NCBI GenBank assembly: GCA_022539475.1
Contig: VCMS01000010.1
Coordinates: 310,001 to 374,000 of the forward strand
Reading direction: 5' to 3'
Length of the DNA: 64,000 nucleotides
DNA from: Gracilaria domingensis
Lineage: Eukaryota; Rhodophyta; Florideophyceae; Gracilariales; Gracilariaceae
The position numbers were made by a program, and so were the translations under genes. Every line of letters begins with the position of its first letter. The stretch's first letter is position 1. Below the pieces are notes generated by a model. That model was not told where the DNA came from. It did no database searches and saw only the letters and a list, made by a program, of their open reading frames with translations. Shown here one piece after another: positions 43,140-55,969 of the stretch.

Positions 43140-46100
43140 TTGGAAGTCTCCACGAAAGGAGTGGCGCCCACAGAGTCGAAGGGTTTGGCGCCCGAGGTGT
43201 CATCGCCTCGCTCCCTATTCAAGATCCTTACTAGGAAATCGGCTGATTCCGACGTTAACTCGAGACACTTTGGTGCCCTGCGTGGAACGTGGGTGCGGTA
43301 TAGAAATCGTCGTATCCTGGATCGGGTAATGGTCATGGTCAAGCGTAACTACAAGGTGTTCGCTGACCTTGGCTTGTCTAACCGGTTTATGGTTCGACGG
43401 TTATCTGTTCTAGATACAGGAGCTGGTCCCAACCTTTAGATTAAATCGTTGTTACCTGCCTCGTTACGGCCGTTGATTCGTCAAGTTCCATTGCTGGATA
43501 CTGCCGATGCAAACAACAATCCGTTACGGACAGAAGACTTCATTGACCTGATGGTTGGGCTCGGTCAATGTACAGTCCAATTAGAATTTCTAGCATGCCA
43601 ATCGTTAGCTGCTCCCGTTATTCTAGGCTGCGACTTTTGCGACAGGCTCGTCGAGCGATTCGTCCACGTTCCAAATGTGTAGAAATGGAAGATGATTAAA
43701 CCATACTGGTTGTTCGGAAGCCGCTTCGGTAAGCTTTCAAGTGCCATGTTCCTGTCTCTGCGGCACAGGATAATCCAAATATGGAGAGAAGTTCTACTGG
43801 TTTACGGTGCACGCGTTCAATTTGATTCCTGCGGAATCCCAAACTTGGGTCACTGTGAGATCGGACCAGCATGGTTTACGTGTCGCACAACCGATACGAT
43901 CATTGTATGATTCACTTCGTCTTGATCTCGCTAATGGAATTGTTCCTATTGAACCTCAGAAGCCTTTTAAGCTTTTGATAGCCAATTTGGGGCCCAAATC
44001 TCAATGGTTAACCGAACACCAGGTTATTGGTTCAGTAATGCCGCATCTGGCCGCTGTCATACCTACAAAGTTTACCCTCGCGGACGTACTCGGCGTGCAA
44101 CACCTTGAGAAGGAGCAAGAGGAAACAATAGCAACCGTTTCGGATGTCGGTACGCCGAACGCATTATTAGAGCCTGAGGTAAAGGCTACTCCTCCTAGAC
44201 AAGAACCGAAGGATCCTGTTAAGGAATTAGAAGAATTGAATCTGTAACATGTACCAGACACTTATCGTGAAAAATTACGTGATATGTTGACGTAATGTAC
44301 CCCGATGTGGGACGGTTCCCTAGGAAAGATCTCGATTACCGAGCACAGAATTGATCTGTTTCCGAACACTCGGCCGCTATCGCAACCGCCTTATAGGGCT
44401 GGCCTTAAAGCTAAGGAAGAAGAAGAATCTCAATTTCAAATGATGACTAAGCCTCGAGTCATCGAACCGGCCCAATCCCCGTGGGCATCACCGGTAGTAC
44501 TGGCTCCTAAGAAGGACGGATCGTGGCGATTCGGTATTGATTACCGTCGCCTCCATTCGGTCCCAATTAACGACGTGTACCCGATTCCACGAATGGACGA
44601 ATGCATTGACTCACTCGGAAGTGCTCAGGTTTTCACGGCCCTCGACGCGAATTGGGGATAATGGAAAGTTCCTATCCGCAAGGAAGACTGTGACAAAACC
44701 GGTTTCGTCTGTCATCAAGGCTTGTATCGTTTCAAATGAATGCATTTTGGGCTCACAAACACGCCGGCTACGTTCCAAAGAGAATTGGACATTCTACTCG
44801 CTTCATATGCATGGAAGACCTGTTTGGTATACCTTGATGACATCATCATCTTTTCCAAGAACATGAATGATCATTTGTCTCATGTGCGACAAATCATGCG
44901 TGTTCTCCGCGATGCCTGAATAACTCTGGAGTTAAAGAAGTGCGAGTTTCTTACCGATTCGGTTCAGTATCTTGGACATACGATTCATCGCGGAGAGCTT
45001 TCGATTGACGAAGTTCGTGTGAAGTCCTTCAAGGAACCCAAGCATCCGACAAATCAAACGGAACTCCGTTCTTTTCTTGGACTTTGTAACGTGTATCGTA
45101 GATTCGTTCCGAACTTTGCCGAGATCTCGGCTCCCCTTAACGAGCTTTTGAAGAAGGCCAGGCCAGTTGAGCTGGAACCCTTCAGGAAAGCATAACTTTC
45201 CGCATTTCAGTCGCTTGCGGACGCTGTAACTTCACCACCAGTATCTGGCTTTACCAACTTCTGTTTTACCATATTCGGTTGACACAGACGATAGTGCCTA
45301 CTAAGTTGGTTGCGCTTTGTTCCAAACCTTGGAAGACGAATCTCGTGGACCGATTGGCTATTGGTCAAGGACACTGAATGTTCATGAGAAGAACTACTCA
45401 GTATCTGAGAAAGAATGTTAAGCCGTCGTCTGGGCATTGAACATACTGCGAACCTACTTAATGGGTACTCACTTCGTAGTGCACACCGACCATTCGGCTC
45501 TCCGTTATCTCTTCGGAATATCGGAACCCTCTGGCAGGTTATTGCGCTGGCGTCTCCGTTTAGCGAAATTCGATTTCGAAGTTCACTACAAGAAAGGTTC
45601 TCTGAACTGCCAAGCAGATGCCCTTTCTCGTGTAGCCATTAACGCTTACACGTGCGCCACAGAAGACTGGAAGATACTGTGTTTTATGCTTATGACCAAA
45701 GGTGGTTTCATCGAGACGATAGATGATGACGTGTGTGACGATTTATTCGTTACCGAATCCACGGAACCCCCGTCGGGTTCTTTTGTGCCTATTACTTCTG
45801 AGGAGATGATTAGAGAGCAGATGTCCCATCCATTCTGTACACAGATACGCTCTCGCCTCAATAGAGGTTTTCAGATTTTGTTCGCTATGAATGTCCAAGG
45901 TTATTTTGGTTCGTTTCGTTAATAAGGAACATCGACGGATTGTGGTACCACATACTCTAAAACAGAGAGTTTTACATTTGTCACATTATGTGAAACTGGG
46001 TGCACATCCTGGTGGAAGGAAGTTGTATTTGACTCTACGCAGAGATTTCTATTGGCCCACAATGGCAGTAGACTGCTACGCAGTTCGCCGTGGTTGTACG

Positions 46101-47558
46101 GAATGCTCGAAGAAAAATGTCCGTCTCCGAAAATACTCGAAGAAGCTCACACTTTTTCCTGCAAGGGCTCCACCGGAGTTTGTGGCGATTGACATTCATG
46201 GACCGCTACTCTGCAACGCTCGTAGTCATCGTTTTCTTTTGGTTATTACCGACAGGTTTTCCAAATTGGTTGGTACAGTTCCTCTAAGGACAATCAGTAC
46301 AATGACGATAGCGTAAGCGTTCGTCCAGCATTAGATTTTTGTCTACGGCCCACCTGTTCAGGTTCTATTTGACAATGGAGGAAAATTCGTTTCGAAATTC
46401 TTTCAAAACGTCTGCCGTATCCTTGATGTCAGGAATCTGTTTACCACTACTTATCATCCCCAGGGAAACGGTCGAGTTGAACGGTTCAACCTTACGATGC
46501 TTAATGCATTACGATCCTACGTATCGAATCACCCTAAGAATTGCGACTTATTCACAGACGCTATTACGTATGCCTACAATACACAGGTTCACCGCGTCAC
46601 CCGTTTATCTCCGTTTGAGCTCGTACTATCGAGGAAACCGCCTCCGGTTGCTATCGAGTCTCAACCCAAGTTGGGAACGTTCCCTTCACACCGGTTATAT
46701 CGGGATACCTGGAAGGCTTGGTTAGAAAGGATGGTTCCGGTCGCTCGGAAAGCTATATCTAAAGCACAAGCTGCCTACAAGGCTAACTTTGACAAGCGAA
46801 TTCGTACACCGTTACCCTCTATTCTTAATCATGGCAAGCTTGTTTTTGTCGGTAAGGAATATTAAAATCCTGAAAAGGAACCAAAGCACAAACTCTCTCC
46901 TGTTGCTGAGGGACCTTATAAGGTAGTTTCCACCGGAATGGACACTGTCGTACTGGATATCAATGGCCATCATGAACGCCTCTCACGCGATTCCGTCACT
47001 GTTGCTCCCAATTCTACTGTGGAAACTATCATGGTACCTCCACAGGGTATTTCAAGTGAAACTGAAGCTACCTCGCCGCCACGGCCCGCTACAGTTCCGC
47101 ATCCGGATCGCGGCTTGACTGATTTGCCGCAGGAGTCGGCTAATTCTTCATCTACTCTATTAGAGAATCCTCTGGATCCACACGCCCGTGTAATCCCACC
47201 GCCCGAGATTGTTACCGCATCGGTATCTCAGACTGAGAAGACGGAAGAGGCTCATAACGTTGTTTCGTCCTCGATATCGAGCTCCGCATCTCGCGGCGAT
47301 CAGTTGCCACAGCGCGGAAATCCTCAGAACCAATTAGCTACTTCCGTTAGGAATCGTTCGTCAACTACGAAGACTGTGTCCCCAGACTCTTGCTTGTCAC
47401 TTGCCGCGATGACTTCAGCGAAGTCTACCTTGTTCAGATCGTGCATAATGCTACAAAGCACGCCCTCGTGGGAGACTCAGCTGACGCGCAGAGCACGTGA
47501 CCACTCGCGTCATATGCTTCAGCGTCAGAAATTACGACACGGCGTGTTCTACCGCTAG
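43140..47558 (+). pseudogene. Gypsy-2 pol: protease, RT, RNase H, integrase
   Basis: Protease motif VLDTGAGPN. RT with WRFGIDYRRLHSV and YLDDIIIFSKN. RNase H with HTDHSALRYLFG. Integrase with YWPTMAVDCYAVRRGCTECS, AIDIHGPLL, FDNGGKF and VERFN. Downstream is a Pro/Ser-rich tail with TVPHPDRGLTDLPQ, closely matching the Gypsy-1 tail (SHPDRGLIDLPT). Many breaks. Confidence 0.85.
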
Positions 47559-48402
47559 GGCGACGATTAGAGTACATAACAAAAGTTTTCTCAACCGACC
47601 CTTGTTGAACGGTCTTGTCCGTTTGGAAAAGGCGCATTGCGCAATGGAAATCGGCAAATTTGGCATCTTTTGATGCATTACGGTGCTGCCGTCGCCCATT
47701 TCAATGAACGGCGTAACACAAGGACACTTGGTGCGCTGCCCAACCAATGGGATTCGTTTGCACAACCCCACGTGTCAGAAATCATGTCCGATGTGAATTG
47801 AGTGCACTAGCAATGAAAATGGGTTGCACACTTCTACATGGCAGATAGATAAGCGAATTAGATGGTGTTGCACAGCAGAAATGCTTGGAAGTGCACACGG
47901 CCAATTTGCAGTTGTTCCCCAAATAGGAATCAGTTGCACAGAGGTACGTGTGTGGTGTTCCAACCAATGGAATTGCTTTCCACTTGCAGGCAACACGGCG
48001 CGTAACCGTCGAGCTCGAACGTCAGAACGGTCAACTGCCGTGATATCGACAGTAATACTCGTGTTCGAGATGCGATAACTTCGCACTACGTTCTCCGATT
48101 CGTATGAAATTTAGCTTGTGACGATCAGCTCGTCGCCCTATTTCAGGAAATACCTTGATTGGCTAATTTGCACTTGTGATTACCGAACAATACGACGGTT
48201 GAAACGACACATCGATGCTTAACTGTGGGACATCTACTGGTTGTTGAAGCAGTCAATACGCCATCAGGGCTGGACTCTCATACCCGCATTATTTTGGGAA
48301 CTCTGTCAGAAGACAGTATGTTGAATTCAACGACCGACCAAGCGGTGTATCCACGTGAGTACGTTGTGGAGAAAATTGTGAATCACAAACAAGTTCCAAC
48401 TG

Positions 48403-49229
48403 GAGCTTGCGGGAATCGCCGTTTGTTGACATAAACTAACAAGTAATTACAGCCGTCAGCATGTAAGACATTGTAGATTTATTTGGACGAATGTCACATA
48501 AAGTTACAATCACGTGATAAGTGTCACATTAGATATTGTAGGTTTCCAAAAATGATTGTTATTCGGCAAGAAGATCTTGGAAATGTTCGCGAATATTCGC
48601 GAACAATGCGAATATTCGCGAATGTTCGAAAAAGCAGAAGTTTAAGAACGAATAAAATAGAGCTCCCGAATTTTACTAGAAGCCGTGCAGTGTAACCTAC
48701 AATTTTTGTTCTATGTAACGGCCAGCTATAGATCTATTGAGATGTAGTGAAGAGTAAGAAAGTAGTTTACAAGAAACGTAATGTTCGCGTGCCGAACATG
48801 GCGAATATTCGCGAACATGAGCGTTTTTTAAGAATTTGAAGCGGCGAATACTTCTTCCGTAGAAGTCAAAAACCGTATCTGAGTTCTAGGCGTGGACAGT
48901 GCTGGTCATGCTTTCAAACTATATGCTTTATGTCTATGAAGACAAATTACTTTGTCTAATAAGGCTTGTTCTATCTCAAAATGTTCGCGAACAAAAAAAT
49001 GTTCGTTGGAAGAAAACAGTAATTTGAACATACGGTCAAGTTCCAGGCTTCTTTAGCAAAAAGTTTGGGTGAATACCAGAGTGTGACAGGAACAACCTGT
49101 CAACTTACAAAGGTTAACATTTTTAATAAAAATTAAGACCAATCCTTTGGACGAACATTGTTGTACTTTCTGAAACAACTGCAAGATTTTGCTCTTTCAA
49201 TATCAACTTCCGGTGTTTCCCGCAAGCTC
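48403..49229. mobile_element. 827-bp non-autonomous inverted-repeat element in Gypsy-2
   Basis: The left end GAGCTTGCGGGAATCGCCG and the reverse-complemented right end GAGCTTGCGGGAAACACCG match at 17 of 19. The host triplet CTG flanks both sides (48400-48402 and 49230-49232). The reading phase of the host chromodomain agrees across the site. No transposase inside. It contains several phased TTCGCGAATATTCGCGAA-type units. A 3-bp target and 19-bp ends fit a MITE of a cut-and-paste superfamily; which one is unclear, since CTG is not a TWA site. Confidence 0.85.
48586..48627. promoter_or_regulatory. Phased TTC/GAA arrays inside the 827-bp element
   Basis: TTCgcGAAtaTTCgcGAA at 48586-48603 and GAAtaTTCgcGAAtgTTC at 48610-48627, each with four alternating units at 5-bp spacing, the heat-shock-element pattern. 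Shorter versions occur at 48803-48815 and 48984-48991. They could equally be palindromic transposase sites. Confidence 0.55.
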
Positions 49230-49697
49230 CTGGAGAATGGCTTTATCGTGTGCGATGGTATGGATTCCCGTCATCGGAAGACACCCACGAACCTGTGAGA
49301 CACCTGCCTAGGTCTTTCATTGCTCGCTATCACCGACGTACCGGTACACCAATATCTCCTAACATCGGCGAAGCCCAAACTGGGTGACGCTACTATAGCG
49401 ATGACGCGCGTAGCCCACGAAAATAACTCTCGCTGCTCGAGAAGAAGCTGAAGAAGAACTCGAAGAAGTTGCTATATTAAAAGAAGAAGATGAACTTGCG
49501 AATGAAGTTGAAGGATAGTTACCATTGCATGGCTTACCAATTATGGTCATGAAAATTACGGATAAACGGCTGAAAAACAGATTTACCGATAACGCTCATT
49601 ATGAAGATTTAAGGAGGAACAAGAAGAAGAAGAAGAAGATCTACAAAGAAGAAGCAAAGAAGACTTATCCGAAGTTTACCACTAGTTATTCGTTGGT

Positions 49698-51846
49698 TTA
49701 TTTCGTATTTCTATCATTCAGGTCATGTAGTTGGTCAAGGCCAAGCGTTCTCGAGCATCCCACAAAGGAAGTTTCTAATGATTGGAAGTACTGCGGGGCG
49801 AATGCGGGTAACTCTTCCGTAGTGGAAACGTCCCTAGGAATGTCCACACCCATTGAGGTCAGGCACTGGCGGATGGTAACCTCTTCTCGGTCAGCTACCA
49901 CAGGATTAACCATAGCTGGGTTATAACCAAAGTCCGCACCCGGAACACCCATTCCACCGTCTTGGTCAACTTCCACTGCGGCATGGGCCATCTTTGGGTC
50001 GTCGAGGTTGGCCGGCGGTGCAAACTCGTCAGCATCGACATACTGCCTGCGGTGTTCATGAGGAATGATACACGGTGCGTCCCGAATAGCTGCAACCTGA
50101 GCGGGCGAACACAACACGGCCTCGTAGGGATCGTAATAGACGAAATCACCGGCTCGGTAACTTCTGCATCCTGGAGAACGGTCGAAGACCCTAGCCTCAC
50201 CACGACGGCGCTGGCTATAAGGCACAGTGCTCCAATTCACTCTGTCAAAGACATCGACCAGGTACCTGAGTTCTTCCAAGTTGGACTCACCTCCAAGGGA
50301 AACTCGCAGGTCGAGCGTACGAAGATTGTTTCGTAGTGACATGGGAAAATACCAGATCCGGCATTGGCCATGCGCTTCTCATATGAGAAACACGGCCACA
50401 CGGGCAGTCATTCGGTAAGGAACACGTACTACTAACCGCTATGTCGGTTGGCCAAGAGCTTCGAACCTAGGTAGGTCAAGCATGGAGGCAACTCAGGGAG
50501 ACATCCACGAGGAACTTCCACCATACCCCACCAAGCAGGCAGGGCTGGATAACGTCCATGAAGGAATAGCGCTGCGATTGCTCGAGATTCTACGTTCTGG
50601 TAAGGAACCGAGAATCCGAATTCGGAACCAGCTTTGCGCTCAAACCGGACGTGTTCATGCCAGTAATCGACTCGCGGGTTGCTTCGCATACACCGGAACT
50701 CGGCACGGAGCAACGGTCGCTCCCAGCACAATAATTCGTCACGGAAAACCGGTCGCGCTAATCCATCAAACTGTTGGATAGTCCCCGCAAGGGCAGCCAA
50801 GTTGGCACCGTAAGATTCTTCTCCGTGAGTTCGGAAGATGGCAACATCGAACCCGTACTCGGGTGGAATGAGGGTATTACCGGGGGTACGGACCAAGCGT
50901 TGGTATGCGATTCTCGCAGTGTTACTTCTCGCGTTGTCACGAGTCTGACCAATTCTCATACGGATATGCCCAAGAGGTATCCCTACGCGCACACGCCAAT
51001 CCCACGACTGGGCAACCGCAACTGGAAAGTCACCAGGAAGTACACCAGGAAGTACACCATTCTCGGCATACTATTCCAACAATGCGGCGTCATTTACCGC
51101 TACGGTACGGAATCAAGGTGCCCGGTAATACAATCGGGAGTCCTGCAAAGGATCACGGTTGACAAGAACGCTACGCGGAATCCAGGTTGGAATGGCCGGC
51201 ACGGTCGGCATAGGATCGGATGCGTTCCACGCGCCCACGTCCAGGGCTTGACCAAGAGGTACTGTTGGAGGCAGAGGAACCGAACGGAAACCGGTATGAA
51301 TCTGATCCATCAGGGGATTTGAAGCCACCGCACCAGGGAAAGGTCCAGTATTCTGGGAAGTTCCCGCTGCGGACGGAGTCTGTTGTCCGCAAGCCGGAAG
51401 AATCTGTTGGTTAAAATTGCTTTTCGACTCCTCCACGCATATGTACGCATTCTCCCACCCAGCCAAATAGTCTCGCGATAGGTGGAAGGTGGATACAGAG
51501 ATTGAAGAAGCCGGGTTGGGAAGCGAAACGAACGGAGGCGCCAACGGAGAACCAGAAGTCGCAACAGGAGGCTGCGCGACGCAGGTGGTGGAGAGAGAGG
51601 CTGCGCGATAAGAGAAGCACGGAGCTCCCCGACTAACTCGATCGAGTCGGGCTCGTCAGGGTCATCTGATTCGACGGCAGGAGCGGTGGTGGAGGGAGCG
51701 ACGACGGCAGGAGTGGCAACGAAGACAGGACTAGGAGAAGGCATGGTGGTGGCAAGGACAGAAGGGCCCGGGCGAAGTAAGAAAGCAGAATATATTATGA
51801 AAAATCTGCAGTACTGCTCGGAGTGACAACCCGTCACGCGCGCCAC
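49698..51846 (-). pseudogene. Gypsy-2 antisense extra frame (unknown protein)
   Basis: Minus-strand frames opposite to pol, covering the 3' part of Gypsy-2. Conserved with the Gypsy-1 copy: RSVLVNRDPLQDSRLYYRAP, YGFDVAIFRTHGEESYGANL, RPLLRAEFRCM, PAWWGMVEVPRGCLPELPPC, LRNNLRTLDLRVSL, WSTVPYSQRRRGEARVFDRS and GDFVYYDPYE. The N-terminal part (MPSPSPVFVATPAVVAPSTT, from about 51744) is Pro/Ser/Thr-rich and acidic, as in Gypsy-1. There is no recognisable domain. About two or three breaks. The similarity across two diverged elements, in the same antisense position, argues that this was a real gene of the family. Confidence 0.75.
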
Positions 51847-51894
51847 GAAAGGTCACGAGTGGGGCAAGCGCATATGCTTTCCATTACAGGAAAA

Positions 51895-51962
51895 TTCTGG
51901 AACCTTCTGGAATGACCTAGAAACTTCTAGAAATTTCTAGAAAGTTGTGATAAGTTCCGGAA
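51895..51962. promoter_or_regulatory. Dense array of heat-shock-element units upstream of the antisense frame
   Basis: TTCtgGAAccTTCtgGAA at 51895-51912 (four units), five alternating GAA/TTC units at exact 5-bp spacing at 51920-51942, and TTCcgGAA at 51955-51962. These are perfect nGAAn repeats of the kind bound by heat shock factor trimers. They lie 150-220 bp before the likely start of the Gypsy-2 antisense frame (minus strand). Confidence 0.7.
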
Positions 51963-53135
51963 GGCACTAGAAACTACTATTTATTTGTTATCAATGATGT
52001 TAGATTTCTACATTTGAGAAGCACAAAAGCTTCTAGATGTTTCTGAATGACTGTTTTAGAATTCTTTAGACTAATCTGGGAGTTGCAGAAGCTCCGTTAC
52101 AAATTGTCAGAAATGATTGAATGGCTGAGAGCTTTAGAGGAAGAACTAGTAAGGCGTTAATAAGGCGACAAAATGTTCCTAAATCCCTTTCAACTGCATA
52201 GAGTTGCAAAAGCATAGGAATAGTTTCTACGATATACTACTATCAAAGAAAAGCTATAGTCGAGACTATAATCGTCTGCACAAGCACGATGGTGGTGGAG
52301 CTAACTTATCTTCGGTTCTCGCTAACCCTCCATCACCCAGGACACTACCACATAAACAGCAACAACTGCTCGTCAGCCTTTTCTCCGACCTTTCGATGCT
52401 TCTCTCTTTAGTGTGGTGGGCTTCTCACAATAATTCTGTATTCCATGTTTCGGTCACTGGATGGTTCTTGCTATTTGTTTGTCGTTTTTTCTTTTCCTTT
52501 GTCTATCTCTGGGAATTGGCTCAAAATTTTCTTCTTATTGTTTCGAATTCGTCTCTAAATTATGACGGGGGCTTTTGTCGAGTGCAGTAGAGCTTGTGTC
52601 TAAAGTCTGACACGAGATTGAGCCAATGATCTCAAATCCGTGTCTTAAGTTTGACGCAGATTTTTGATGAATTACTTTTTGTTTAGAGTGGGCGCGGACT
52701 TTAGTAGTTTTTTTATTTGTTGCTTAATTTATTGTGCACATTCACATATTGCCATTAGTTTGGCTGGTATCCATTGGTTTTTTGTTTAGTTTCTCAGTAC
52801 TCGCCTCATTCCATTCAAAATGTCCTTCACACAAAGTTTGATTCCGTTTCTTCAGGAGTTTCCGCAGCTTCGAGGTAAGTAACGTGGCAAAGTATGTAAC
52901 GTGTAAAGAACGTCACATATACGTTTGTTATTTACGGTACTCTACCATCAGCAAGGCTTGCGTGCAGTATGAGCCAAACCCCCATAAAATGTATGCCCAA
53001 AACAAGAGTTGCGCGATTTTTGCGCGAACACGTGGCACATCGAAAGCAGCAAAATTTTCGAACAAAAGCCTTTTTTGGACGTTAAAAACGCTACAACAAT
53101 GAAAATCAAACGTTTTGGACCTCCTAAAATCCGCA
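51963..53135. other. Region between Gypsy-2 and the Mutator-like gene
   Basis: No gene recognised. Two related phrases, GTGTCTAAAGTCTGAC and GTGTCTTAAGTTTGAC, recur at about 52590-52660, possibly subterminal repeats of the Mutator-like element. Its terminal repeats could not be fixed. Confidence 0.4.
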
Positions 53136-55180
53136 ATGACATCAATTAAAGCCCACCAAGTTATGGAAAATCTAGTGCTACTGTTCTATGACCTTTTTCC
53201 TCCAACATTCCCAAGCGCTAAAGATGCGGCAGACGCATTTACTGCACTGGCCAAAATCCCGAGACAGGAAGTGCTCAATATTATTCAGAAAATGCAATTC
53301 GGAGAAGAAAGTCAAATTGAAGAACACTCGTTTGCTCTTTTTTCCAACCACTTTATGGGCGATCGGGCAATATTTGGCCTACCTCTACTGAAACAATTAT
53401 CGTTCTCGATCTGGAAACGATGCAAGAAAAAACTTGTACCGAGACATTTTGTTGCTCATAAAAGGCTTATGAAGGTTCTTAATATATATTGTAAGCAGCC
53501 GTCTCTTCTGGAAAAGTCTTCCGTTGTGTGCTTTCGATTTTTGATTCCACACAGAAACGAAATCGTTTCAGCGTTCTTTATGATGTTTGAGCAGTATGTT
53601 TTGGCCTCATCAAAATTGCAGCAGAGAATTGAAGGCTTCGTGATCTTTGAAGAATTATTTGTGTCTGAACAAGCCTCCTTTGAGAAAGATTTTCTGCAGC
53701 AGGTGAATGAAGGAACAGGTCTCAATTTTGTTAATAATTCTCGAACGGAAAGAACTTTGTACTACATCTGCAGTATGAGGAGAAAATCGAACACATTCGA
53801 AAAGATTGTTCGAAAAAGAGCAAAAAACTGGAAGAAGATATTTGATTGCAATGGATCCATAAGTTTCGCATATCATCCATATTCTGTTTCAATTACTGTC
53901 CGACACAAGGAAAATCATCCGTATGCTCCACCACCATTTGAGTTTGTGGAATCCGAAAAAGTAATTGCTACGAAGCAGGCAGAGGATGGACTAGCTCCAT
54001 ACTACATACTGCAGCATCTTTGAAGCTATTCGGATCGATTTTTTCCGTACCATTCGGTTTGCAATCTATGGATGTCAGTAACGTCCAAGAAGTTTATGCT
54101 TCATGATGATCCCAAGATATCTATTTCTTTATTTCTTCAACAGAGCAAGAATTTTGAAACCATTTATTGAAGCCCAAACCCTTTTTATATCGGTTTTTGA
54201 CGTCATTGGGGGACAAAATATTTTGGGAACGCTCTGTTATTGAAATGTTTGTTGATTCCACATTCAAAACTAGTTCCCAAGGAATGGAATTATTTGCAAT
54301 GATTCTATCTGTCGACAGATGACGTCATGAATGTTGGTTTCCCCGTAGCTTATCTGATCATGGATGTTCTTCCAAAGGAAATCCGAAGGCGTGGGTGTAA
54401 GAAAAATATTCTTTGTGTCTTTCTCGATTCTCTTCGGAAGAGGCTGCCAGATATGGGGCCGAAAGTTTTCCTTACTGACAAAGATGGGGCACAGATTGCT
54501 GCAATTCAGCATGCTTTCCAGATTGCGCCATCCGTTCGCATATGGCACATGAAAAGAAGCATCAAAAAAGCTTTAATGAACTCAGAAAAGAACAGGATTC
54601 TTCTCTGTACACAGAAGAAGTGGAACATTCCATTATGAATATGGTCGATCAACTTTTCAACTCTCATTGCTTTTTCGGTGACGTACATGGTGAAGTATTC
54701 CGTGCAAGATGTGTTGATGAACTCAGTATGTTATCGAAGCCCAGTGTCAGACCGGAGCATGATCTTCATGCAATACGAGGCTAATTACTAGAAAACTGGT
54801 CCTCTCCTAACATATTTGCTCTCTGGTAGAGGAAACGTAACGAAATGGTTTCTTTTGCAAAAACGACAATGTTTGTGGAGTCCCACTGGTTGGTTATGAA
54901 GAAAATCTATTTTAGGAGATACAACAGGCCTAGAATTGATTTTGCTTTCTATCTACTCCACATAAGATGCTTCCCTAATTATTTAAATGAATATTCGGGA
55001 TAACTGTCTGGTCAATACAAACCAACGTGGTACAAAGAGTTCTCAAGCGATTAGAAAGCTTTGCAGAAGGTTGAACGAAAGAATTTGTACGACACAGATT
55101 GGGAAAAGGGGTGATGTACGTGCAATGCTTTTCAAAAAGCCGGTTCTTTATTTGTAAGCATATCGTTCAGGGTCATTTAA
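53136..55180 (+). pseudogene. Mutator-like (MULE) transposase remnant
   Basis: The first frame (ATG 53136 to 54023) gives about 295 residues of the N-terminal region. The catalytic MULE domain follows: FVDSTFKTSSQGMELFAM (first aspartate) near 54245-54300, then MNVGFPVAYLIMDVL, FLTDKDGAQIAAIQHAF (second aspartate) and RIWHMKRSIKKAL. A VESHWLVMKKIYFRRYNRPR block near 54875-54935 is the conserved segment with the last acidic residue region. SKSRFFICKHIVQ near 55130-55170 is the C-terminal SWIM-type zinc region. At least three frame changes or stops separate these parts. I chose 53136 because it is the first ATG; an upstream frame has no start. Confidence 0.8.
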
Positions 55181-55461
55181 CTTCAAAGTACAATGAGATC
55201 GTCAGGTCCAGGAAGCCACCGTTTCTTCAGTTTGTCAAGAATGGCGATCGCCTGACGCCGTTGTTTGTGGAATAAGAAGAAAACGTTTTACCTAGTCAGG
55301 AAAAGGGTTTGCATAACGTGGACGATGTAGACGACACTTTTCCTATCGTTGACATTAGCAAAACTTTCGAATCAAGCGCAGTTCATAACCTTCAACCGTC
55401 AACAGCTGATGACACGGGAGATTCTACCGAATTCTTTTTGATAGACAAATTGTTTGAAGAA

Positions 55462-55825
55462 TGTTAGAGTAGGGGGTGACTCTGTCTACTGTGCGAGAAG
55501 TAGATAATCTTTTGAAAAATTATTTGCGCATTTGCGTTTGTATGCGTGGAAGCGTTGTGTGCAGCAGTTCATCGTCGCGTTAAAACGGCAGAACTTTTCC
55601 TCATGTATCTCGTGCTATGCATTGATTTCAAACACGACTACATGGCTTTATGATTTGAACGCGAAGCGTAATCGCTGTCACGAGAAAATGTTACAGATGT
55701 ATCTGACTCTTGCGTAGTGCTTTGAACTGAGTTTACAATAAAAGAAAGAATATGAAGCGAAACAAGTTAACTGCTTGTTCTTCAGCTTCAAAACTTCCCA
55801 ATAAAAAGTCGTGAAGTGCGTAAAA
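55462..55825 (+). repeat. Copia-C 5' LTR
   Basis: 364 bp, begins TGTTAGAGTAGGGGGT, ends GTGCGTAAAA just before the primer site. Matches 57699-58063. Confidence 0.88.
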
Positions 55826-55835
55826 GGTTATGGGC
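55826..55835 (+). other. Copia-C primer binding site
   Basis: GGTTATGGGC follows the LTR directly, ten bases complementary to the initiator tRNA-Met anticodon arm, the same primer type as Copia-A. Confidence 0.65.
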
Positions 55836-55969
55836 TAAAACGCATCCCTGCGCACAACTGCTTGACATCCGCTTTCTCCGATCTGCTCGTTCAAGAATTT
55901 TCATACTTTTGATCGCAATTTCCTGTCAGTATACGTCTACCAAGTGTCTTTCTGCTCCGAACTGTCACA

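Larger units (their letters stand above)
48315..49330 (+). pseudogene. Gypsy-2 chromodomain, interrupted by an inserted element
   Basis: The N-terminal chromodomain strand (VYPREYVVEKIVNHKQVPTG) lies before 48403. The rest (WLYRVRWYGFPSSEDTHEPV and RHLPRSFIARYHRR) lies after 49229. The 827-bp inverted-repeat element sits between. The same domain is uninterrupted in Gypsy-1. Confidence 0.85.
40230..51850 (+). mobile_element. Gypsy-2: older relative of Gypsy-1, plus strand
   Basis: Same layout as Gypsy-1 on the other strand: a partial 5' LTR ending at 40940, the shared primer site 40944-40959, gag about 41.1-43.1 kb, pol about 43.1-47.6 kb, chromodomain about 48.3-49.3 kb, then an antisense frame 51846-49698. 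The 5' LTR keeps a fold-back (GGTGATGGCTCACC near 40361) and a TTCGCCTGCGCAA block shared with the Gypsy-1 LTR. I could not find the 3' LTR or the outer end of the 5' LTR, so both borders are approximate. Broken many times and clearly older than Gypsy-1, with an 827-bp element inserted in the chromodomain. Confidence 0.85.

Noticed and set aside
49440-49660. GAAGAA-rich stretches as a coding or regulatory signal
   Set aside because: Low-complexity AAG/GAA repeat near the end of the antisense frame; no phased TTC partner units as in the heat-shock arrays.
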